A DNA stretch of 61,096 bases. It comes from Arthrobacter terrae. GTDB lineage: Bacteria; Actinomycetota; Actinomycetes; Actinomycetales; Micrococcaceae. A program made the position numbers and the translations under genes. The stretch lies in the NCBI RefSeq assembly GCF_015708085.1, contig NZ_JADNYM010000029.1, forward strand, positions 1 to 61,096, given 5' to 3'. Positions 55,331 to 61,096 of this stretch are shown one piece after another. Under the pieces are notes generated by a model that ran no database searches, was not told the DNA's origin, and saw only the letters and a program-made list of their open reading frames with translations. Position 1 is the first letter of the stretch; each line of letters opens with the position of its first letter.

Positions 55331-56601
55331 GACAGCCTCCCGTCCTCTTTCGCGTGTTCGAATGATATGTTGCCCGTGCACGCCGCCAGGGCCGGCAACG
55401 TCATGGCGACGGGCATCCATGAGTGCAGGTCCTTCACGACACGGCCACCCTGCACGATCACAGGTACGTTGCCCGGATCGCCGAGCTTGGTGATGTCAGT
55501 CAGCGGATCGATGTCGGTGATGACTACGTCGGCCAGTTTCCCGGTCTCCAAGGAGCCGAGTTGCTCCTCCACGCGCATCAGTCGGGCGGCCTCGATTGTT
55601 CCGGCTTGGATCGCGGCCATCGGCGTCAGGCCCAGCTCGACCAGATAACCGAGCTCCCTCAGATCCTCTCCGTGCGGGCACACCCCGGCATCCGTGCCGA
55701 GGGCGACCTTTACCTCCGCCTGCAACGCGACGGTGACGTGTTCGCGTGCGATCGCGGACCACACCACCTTCTTCTCGTACAGATACGGCGGCACCTTCGC
55801 CGGGTCGGGAACTCGAAGCGCCGAGCTCAGTGTCGGCACCAGGTACGTGTCTTGGGCGAGCATCATATCGATGGCCTCCGGCGTGATCTGGTAGCCGTGC
55901 TCGACACTGGACACGCCGCCACGAACTGCCTCTAGGATGCCGCGGGCCCCCTGCGCGTGCGCCACGACCGGCTGCCCCTGACGGCGCGCCGTCTCCTCTA
56001 CGGCGATACGCACCTGGTGTTCCGGGACGCCAATGTCGTACGGGGTGTCGGAAGGACTGGACACTCCGCCGGTCGTGCACACCTTGATCACGTCGGCGCC
56101 CGCGCGCAACAGTTCGCGCACGGTGACGCGCATCTGGTCGTCGGTGTCGACGATGCGCGACATCGCCGACATGTCGCCTGCGCCGCTGATGGCCAGCGTG
56201 CCGTCTGCCACAGCGTTGCGGAAACCCGGAGTCATCCCGCCCAGGTCACGGACTGTTGTGACGCCCGCCATGAGGGTCGCGCGCATCGCGAGGGCCTGCT
56301 GGAGGACGAGCTCCTCTTGGAACATCGCCTGGCTGCGTCGCGGATCCGATTCCAGGCTGATCCCCATGTGCACGTGCACATCGAAGAAGCCCGGCAGAAC
56401 CGTCTTGCCCTTGACGTCGACGTCTACGGCGTCTGTGGCAATGTCCGGACGACGCGGGCCCACATAACTGAGCCGGCCGTGTTCGATGAGCACCTCGCCG
56501 TCCGGGATGGGTGCTGCTCCCGTCCCGTCTATGACGGTCGCTCCCAGCAGCCGCAACGAGGTCCGGCACTCAGGGACCTGGGGTATACGAGCAAGCGACA
56601 T
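55327..56601 (-). CDS. Amidohydrolase (imidazolonepropionase/prolidase-like group)
   Basis: 424 residues from ATG 56601 (GGGAG 6 bases upstream). Metal site motifs: GFFDVHVHMGISLES, the Lys in DVIKVCTTGGVSSPSD (site of carbamylation in this group), VVAHAQGARGILEAV, SVEHGYQITPEAI and LGTDAGVCPHGEDLRE. This pattern is that of the Xaa-Pro/Xaa-Xaa dipeptidase-like amidohydrolases of the Sgx9260 type, many of which cleave dipeptides or N-acyl amino acids. The divergent Lrp-type gene and the M20 and MFS genes point to a peptide or acyl-amino-acid pathway. Confidence 0.9.
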   Translation of the reverse strand: MSLARIPQVPECRTSLRLLGATVIDGTGAAPIPDGEVLIEHGRLSYVGPRRPDIATDAVDVDVKGKTVLPGFFDVHVHMGISLESDPRRSQAMFQEELVLQQALAMRATLMAGVTTVRDLGGMTPGFRNAVADGTLAISGAGDMSAMSRIVDTDDQMRVTVRELLRAGADVIKVCTTGGVSSPSDTPYDIGVPEHQVRIAVEETARRQGQPVVAHAQGARGILEAVRGGVSSVEHGYQITPEAIDMMLAQDTYLVPTLSSALRVPDPAKVPPYLYEKKVVWSAIAREHVTVALQAEVKVALGTDAGVCPHGEDLRELGYLVELGLTPMAAIQAGTIEAARLMRVEEQLGSLETGKLADVVITDIDPLTDITKLGDPGNVPVIVQGGRVVKDLHSWMPVAMTLPALAACTGNISFEHAKEDGRLS

Positions 56602-56814
56602 TTGGGGACTCCCTCATCATCGGCCAGCACCTGATAATCCGCACGGGCCGACCGGGTGCACACCGGACGCAATTACGTCATCAGGCTCCGTCCGCTGCGG
56701 CATTATACATCCCGTCACGGACGTGATTCCTATAACTACATGCTAATGACACGCCAACGTTCTGCGTCCATAATTGACGCAGTTCTGCACAGAACGCGCA
56801 TTGAAGAGGATTTG

Positions 56815-57843
56815 ATGCATGATTCACCTGTAACCGACCCGTTAGACCGCCAGCTGGTCGCTGCGCTCCAGATTTACCCGCGCGCGAGCTGGGTTCACCT
56901 TGCGCCGATCCTGGTGTGCTCTGCGAGTACACTGTCACGCCGGTGGGCGACCCTTGTCGCACGTGGCGTGGCTTGGTCGGCAGCCGCCATCGCCCCATCC
57001 GGCACTGCAGAAACCGGCCAGCTCGCGTTCGTCGAAGCCCGATGTGCGGCCGGACAGCGCGAAGAGTCGATCACCGTGTTGACTGCCATCCCCGAAGTTA
57101 TCGGCATCGACACATGCGCGGGAACACACGACCTCGTCTTGACGATCAGCGGGTCGAGCATCCTGGCCATCGATCGGCTCGTCAACGACCACATTGCCGC
57201 CGCCCCAGGCATCACCCGCACTCGCACGAACTACGCCAGCGGCATCATGACGGAAGGATCCAGCTACCGTCTCCGTGACTTGTCCCAGGCCCAACGCGCC
57301 GCCGTGACCGCACTCAGACCTGCGCCCGCCACGCCATCACAGATAGGGCCGACTCGGGCACAGGCACGCATCGCAGCATCCCTCGCCGTCAACGCCCGCC
57401 AGCCCGCTGCCGACGTGGCGCGCCTCGCAGGACTGTCGATCTCGCACGCGCGACGACTCATCGGCCAGCTGGACGCTCAGCCATGGTTCCGTGCCCGCAC
57501 CGACATCTCCGTTTTTGACTTCGGTCTTGTCGCCGCCTACCTGTGGGTTGAGTGCCCCGTCGAGCACATCGACAGCTTGGCACGATTTCTGCAGCGGTCA
57601 CCAGGACTGCGCATGCTCGTCCCCATCATCTCGCAAACCAACCTCCTTCTGTCAGTCTGGGTACCCGGGCTCGACCAGATCGCCGAAATCGAACGGCGCC
57701 TGACGCACACCTTCCACTCGGCAACCATCACCGATCGCTGGCTGCAAACCTCCGCACGTAAACGCCTCGGCATCCGCCTCACTCCCGAAGGCCGAGCCAT
57801 CCCTCACACTTCGCGGTCCAATAGCAGAGGGCACGTCTCGTAA
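56815..57843 (+). CDS. Lrp/AsnC-family regulator, double-domain form
   Basis: 342 residues from ATG 56815, with GAAGAGGA 4-5 bases upstream; the frame is open to 56656. Two repeats of a winged helix (LVAALQIYPRASWVHLAPIL, then ASTLSRRWATLVARGV; and AASLAVNARQPAADVARLAG, SISHARRLIGQLDA) each precede an AsnC ligand-binding half. Such double Lrp proteins are common in actinobacteria and sense amino acids or aromatic acids. It faces away from the amidohydrolase operon, whose promoter must lie in the shared 213-base region; the region has AATTACGTCA and ATAATTGACGCAG stretches that could be operators. Confidence 0.85.
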   Translation: MHDSPVTDPLDRQLVAALQIYPRASWVHLAPILVCSASTLSRRWATLVARGVAWSAAAIAPSGTAETGQLAFVEARCAAGQREESITVLTAIPEVIGIDTCAGTHDLVLTISGSSILAIDRLVNDHIAAAPGITRTRTNYASGIMTEGSSYRLRDLSQAQRAAVTALRPAPATPSQIGPTRAQARIAASLAVNARQPAADVARLAGLSISHARRLIGQLDAQPWFRARTDISVFDFGLVAAYLWVECPVEHIDSLARFLQRSPGLRMLVPIISQTNLLLSVWVPGLDQIAEIERRLTHTFHSATITDRWLQTSARKRLGIRLTPEGRAIPHTSRSNSRGHVS

Positions 57844-58361
57844 TTTGGTGGTAATTTCCGCGGAGTTCTGATCGCCGTCGACGTAGGAGGGTCACCGGGG
57901 GAGTCCCCTTTTTGTTTCCGCCGAGAAGGAAGAAAGCGCTCCCGCGACAACCTTGAACCAGCCCGCATTGACGCCTCCGATCACGAGGGTTTTGACCGAC
58001 CCCGACCTAGCTCATTCTGACGAGTTCCGTTGGCTGCTGCAGGCCGGTCTGCACGACCCCATAGATGCGGAAGCGACTGATAATTCGTCCCGGCACCTAC
58101 ATTAATCCTGATCGGAAAGTGAGGTGACCTCCCGGTGGCCGGCGCGAGTGGAGTTGTCCGGTGGGCGATGGTGTGCCCGGCGGTGGGTTTGAAAGAACTT
58201 CTTTCCCTGGTCGCGTCCGGCTCGGGGGAGTGGCGGCCACCTGGCGGTGTGATGCAATTGAGAGTCAATGGATCCCTGGGCAGACTCTTCGGCTTAGTAG
58301 CGGAGCCTGACGGCGTAGTCGTGTGGAGCCGTCCTCGGGATGAGTCACGTCTGCGTGCCGG
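57844..58361. other. No convincing gene
   Basis: 518 bases between convergent genes. A short plus frame, 57990-58104 (LTDPDLAHSDEFRWLLQAGL), has protein-like character but no clear start. No repeats recognised. Confidence 0.35.
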
Positions 58362-59618
58362 TCAGAGTGTTGTCACCAGGATGGAGGCGACCAGGATTGA
58401 GGCGGTAGTGACGGTGGTGAATCCGGCCACCAGCATGGGGGTGACGAGTTCGTCGAAGATGGCCTTGCGCTCGCGCTCATCCCGGCCGACCGAGCGGCTG
58501 ACTTCCTGACAGAGCATGAAGTCGCCGGGGAATCCGAAGAGCGCTGTCAGCGCGATCGGCATGCCCTTGAGCGGGTCCCACTTGAACACCTTTGAGGCCA
58601 GCCAGCCGCCGATCATGATGCCGATGGCACCGACGACCAGGATGAGGATGGCCGGACCGATAGTGGCCTTGACGGTTTCGAAGGTCACGTTGCTGAGGGA
58701 GGCCATGATCACCACGACGACGGCGATGAGCCCGAATCCGAACGCGTTGGCCTTCTCCATGGCCTTTTCGGGAAAGACTCCCAGCACACGGCCCAGCAGT
58801 CCCAGCAGCAGCGCCCAGACCCCGTAATTAATCCCGGTCAGGGAATCCAGCCAGGTGGCCATGCTTGCGGCGATGAACAGGAGGAACAGGAGGATCGAGG
58901 GCTGCTGGAACTTCTCATGGACCAACTGAAATGCCCGCCTGGGGGCCGGTGCGAACACCTCCTCCACGAGCACAGCAGGGCTGGCCCCTGCGTCTCGCCG
59001 CCGGCTGTCCGCAGCCGGGCTCCCAACGCTGCTTCCCGGCAGGAGGGCAGCCGCAGCATCCGACGGGATGTCGAAGGCGCCGCTGTTGCGAAGCTTGGTC
59101 GCGTACTTGCGCAGCAGGATGTTGGCCAGCGGCAGGCCCACCAGGCTCTGCAGCCCCAGCACGATCGCGGCCACCGCCACCAACGACGGCAGTCCCACCT
59201 CGGTGAGTTTCTGTGCCGTGATCAGGTAGGCGATGAGACCGCCGGTGACCGGACCGGTCCCGGCGACAGCCGTCGGGTAGCCCAGGAGGGGCCCCAACAC
59301 CACCAAAATCAGTATCGTGGCGAACACGACTCCGGTCAGGGCGATCAGGATGGCCTTGTACTGCGTTTTGATCTGCCGCAGCGGGATGAGCGTGCCCATG
59401 TGGGTGATCACGGCCCCGACCAGCACTATCCCCACGCTGGTGAACGCCGATTTGGGGATCAGGTCCGGCGGCAGGACCCCGCTCCACAGCAGCGTCAGGT
59501 AACCCGCCATGATCACCAGCAGCGAGGGGACCCATGCCTTCGTGACGAGGGAAACGACTTCGGCGAAGGCCAGCAACGCCAAAATGATGGTGACCACATA
59601 CACCGGTGAATTGAACAT
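58362..59618 (-). CDS. Multi-spanning carrier, GltS-like
   Basis: 418 residues from ATG 59618 (GAGGA upstream). About 11 hydrophobic segments; a two-half arrangement with FTSVGIVLVGAVITHMGTLI and GPVTGGLIAYLITAQKLTEV in the first half and GFGLIAVVVVIMASLSNVTF, IALTALFGFPGDFMLCQEVS in the second, separated by a cytoplasmic loop (about 195-230). GPVTGG and the second-half GFPGD resemble the re-entrant loops of sodium/glutamate and 2-keto-gluconate carriers. Family by eye only. It is 16 bases downstream of the second amidohydrolase on the same strand and probably imports that enzyme's substrate. Confidence 0.7.
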   Translation of the reverse strand: MFNSPVYVVTIILALLAFAEVVSLVTKAWVPSLLVIMAGYLTLLWSGVLPPDLIPKSAFTSVGIVLVGAVITHMGTLIPLRQIKTQYKAILIALTGVVFATILILVVLGPLLGYPTAVAGTGPVTGGLIAYLITAQKLTEVGLPSLVAVAAIVLGLQSLVGLPLANILLRKYATKLRNSGAFDIPSDAAAALLPGSSVGSPAADSRRRDAGASPAVLVEEVFAPAPRRAFQLVHEKFQQPSILLFLLFIAASMATWLDSLTGINYGVWALLLGLLGRVLGVFPEKAMEKANAFGFGLIAVVVVIMASLSNVTFETVKATIGPAILILVVGAIGIMIGGWLASKVFKWDPLKGMPIALTALFGFPGDFMLCQEVSRSVGRDERERKAIFDELVTPMLVAGFTTVTTASILVASILVTTL

Positions 59619-59634
59619 GTTTGTTGTCCTCGGA

Positions 59635-60897
59635 TCAGTTCTGACGGTGGGTTTCGGCGTCGAACTGCTGGACGCCGTTCTGGAAGACCCGTTCGATCAT
59701 GGATTGGAGACGGGGCAGCTGATCGGTCGACTCCAGTTTTCCGTTGAGCACGACGGCGTCAGCCAGGTGGCCCTTGGCCAGCCGGCCCACCGAACCCACC
59801 GGGGTGATCAGTTCCCCGGCAATTGAGGTGGTTGAGGCCAGTACCTGACGGAGAGACATCCCGGCGCCCGCCAACAGGGCAAGTTCCTCGAGATTTTCGC
59901 CGTGGACACCCACTCCCGAATCGGTTCCCATGCCGATTTTCACGCCCGCTCCGATGGCCCGGCGTACCGAGGCCAGGTGGTCGTCGTAGACTCGGTGGGC
60001 TTTGTCGATCACCTGCTGGGACAGGCCGCTGGTGCCGGTTTCCGCTTTCTTGATAACTGCCGCAGGCGCGGCCAGCGTCGGCACCAGGTAGGCGCCCTTG
60101 TCCAGGAACATTTGGATGGTCTCGTCGTCGAGGTAGATGCCGTGCTCGATGGTGCGCACACCAGCGGTGAGGGCGTTGCGGATACCCTCGGTTCCCTGGG
60201 CGTGGGACATCACGTATTTTCCCTGCGCCTCGGCTTCTTCGACGATGACCCGGATCTCCTCGAGGCTGAACTGTGAGTGCCGGGGATCGTCGGCGGGCGA
60301 GAGCACGCCGCCGGTGGAACAGATCTTGATCTGGTCGGCCCCGGCACGCAGCAGCGTGCGGACGGACTTGCGGACTTCCTCCACGCCGTCGGCCACACCG
60401 CTGGGGCGGCCGGGATGAGGGGCCAGCGAGGGCGACGTCACCCCGGAAGGCATCCAAAAGTCGCCGTGGCCCCCGGTCTGGGACATGATGCTGATGGCCA
60501 GGCGCAGCCGGGGACCCTTGATCAGCCCGGATTCCTGGGCAACCTTGGCACCCAAGTCGGCGCCGCCCGCGTCGCGCGCCGAGGTGATGCCCGTGCGAAG
60601 CGTGGCCTCGAGGTTTCGCACAGACTCGTAGAACTGCAGCGAAAACGGTTCCACGAATGCCTGCAGCGAACCTGGATTGGAGGAGGTGGAGTGGATGTGC
60701 AGGTCGATCATACCGGGAAGCAGAGTCTTGCCCGTGCAGTCGATGACGGTAGCCGCTGCGTGCTGTTCGGCGTCACCGGCACCGGGCCCGACGGCGGCAA
60801 CCACGCCGTCAACGAAGACGACGTCCGTGGGCTCGGAAAGGAACTCCGCTCCGTTGAACACATGGGCATTCTTGAAAATTGTTGAGGTGCTAGTCAT
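59635..60897 (-). CDS. Amidohydrolase, second paralogue
   Basis: 420 residues from ATG 60897 (GGAAGG 7 bases upstream). GMIDLHIHSTSSNPG, DQIKICSTGGVLSPADDP, KYVMSHAQGTEGIRNALTAG, TIEHGIYLDDETIQMFLD and MGTDSGVGVHGENLEELALL give the complete metal site including the probable carbamylated Lys. It is a diverged paralogue of the enzyme at 55327-56601, sharing the K-C-x-T/S-G-G motif. With the adjoining carrier it likely hydrolyses an imported dipeptide or N-acyl amino acid in the cytoplasm. Confidence 0.9.
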   Translation of the reverse strand: MTSTSTIFKNAHVFNGAEFLSEPTDVVFVDGVVAAVGPGAGDAEQHAAATVIDCTGKTLLPGMIDLHIHSTSSNPGSLQAFVEPFSLQFYESVRNLEATLRTGITSARDAGGADLGAKVAQESGLIKGPRLRLAISIMSQTGGHGDFWMPSGVTSPSLAPHPGRPSGVADGVEEVRKSVRTLLRAGADQIKICSTGGVLSPADDPRHSQFSLEEIRVIVEEAEAQGKYVMSHAQGTEGIRNALTAGVRTIEHGIYLDDETIQMFLDKGAYLVPTLAAPAAVIKKAETGTSGLSQQVIDKAHRVYDDHLASVRRAIGAGVKIGMGTDSGVGVHGENLEELALLAGAGMSLRQVLASTTSIAGELITPVGSVGRLAKGHLADAVVLNGKLESTDQLPRLQSMIERVFQNGVQQFDAETHRQN

Positions 60898-60982
60898 CGT
60901 TACCTTCCGGTTACTGACGGTGGAGGGGGCTCGCGGCGGATGTGTTCTGAGACTTCTTGAATGGTGAAGCTAGTGGTGTGTC

Positions 60983-61096
60983 TCAGTTTTGCTTGATGGC
61001 TTGGAGTGCGACGCGGCCGCGGGCGACTTTTTCCAGGATGGAGTCTGCGGTCGCGACCCAGATCAGGGGTTTCGGGTGCTCGTTGTTGACCTGAAT
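60983..61096 (-). CDS. IS630-family transposase, C-terminal end (runs off right edge)
   Basis: The last 37 residues of a transposase: NNEHPKPLIWVATADSILEK then VARGRVALQAIKQN. This matches the end of IS630-type enzymes, where KPFxWTATADxILxKV is the C-terminal signature. The start and DDE core lie outside the window. It marks the right boundary of the hydrolase cluster as another mobile-element junction. Confidence 0.75.
   Translation of the reverse strand: MQVNNEHPKPLIWVATADSILEKVARGRVALQAIKQN

Overview
The window looks like chromosomal or plasmid accessory DNA of a high-GC actinobacterium, most likely Arthrobacter or a near relative in the Micrococcaceae. The evidence is base composition, GTG/TTG starts, the protein families seen (DUF6431-type transposon, DsbA-like mycothiol-linked oxidoreductase family, DUF2867, chloramphenicol-phosphotransferase-like kinase) and frequent ATGA start/stop overlaps. 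No rRNA gene, complete tRNA or CRISPR array is visible. A large share of the DNA is decayed: at least fifteen gene remnants and four families of 80-330 bp direct repeats separate islands of intact operons.

Region 1 (1-17.7 kb) is mobile and plastic. An IS21-type istA runs off the left edge and interrupts a DUF2971 gene. There follow an IS3 relic, a lipoprotein, a broken resolvase, a chloramphenicol-phosphotransferase-like kinase, an acetyltransferase, and a lower-GC pair of surface proteins (7.2-8.8 kb). A long frame broken by three stops lies at 10.1-10.9 kb and an intact serine recombinase at 11.3 kb. A 116 bp repeat carrying the 3' end of a tRNA-Leu-like gene and a perfect palindrome occurs at 12.4 and 14.3 kb and brackets a Fic/Doc toxin-antitoxin pair among gene scraps. 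Next is a three-gene transposon operon (DUF6431 protein, DDE transposase, ExeA/TniB-like ATPase) in which the transposase is frameshifted, the ATPase has a duplicated Walker A segment, and its C-terminus runs into the repeat.

Region 2 (17.7-31.2 kb) is metabolic. After an aldehyde dehydrogenase remnant and an intact beta-hydroxyacid dehydrogenase come a dienelactone-hydrolase-like protein and a DUF2867 protein. An apparently complete amine-degradation set follows on the minus strand: TetR regulator, AraC regulator, aldehyde dehydrogenase, APC permease and flavin amine oxidase. A shared 20 bp inverted repeat lies upstream of the TetR gene and of the amine oxidase gene. Flanking scraps include PEP synthase, GABA aminotransferase, a recombinase and a response regulator.

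Region 3 (31.5-36.7 kb) is an intact urease operon ureABCEFGD. A broken nickel permease gene lies 3.7 kb downstream, and related repeats follow both ureD and the permease relic.

Region 4 (37-52.5 kb) holds assorted small operons: YrhK; DsbA-like/SRPBCC/broken MaoC; DUF4236 behind two abutting palindromes; a flavin monooxygenase divergent from a TetR gene across a perfect palindrome; and a TetR-ABC ATPase-ABC permease operon with an operator touching the start codon. A 143 bp repeat brackets the last part.

Region 5 (52.6-60.9 kb) has two hydrolase/transporter sets: amidohydrolase, M20 peptidase and MFS transporter with a divergent Lrp-type regulator, then a second amidohydrolase with a GltS-like carrier. 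This suggests uptake and hydrolysis of dipeptides or N-acyl amino acids. An IS630-type transposase runs off the right edge.
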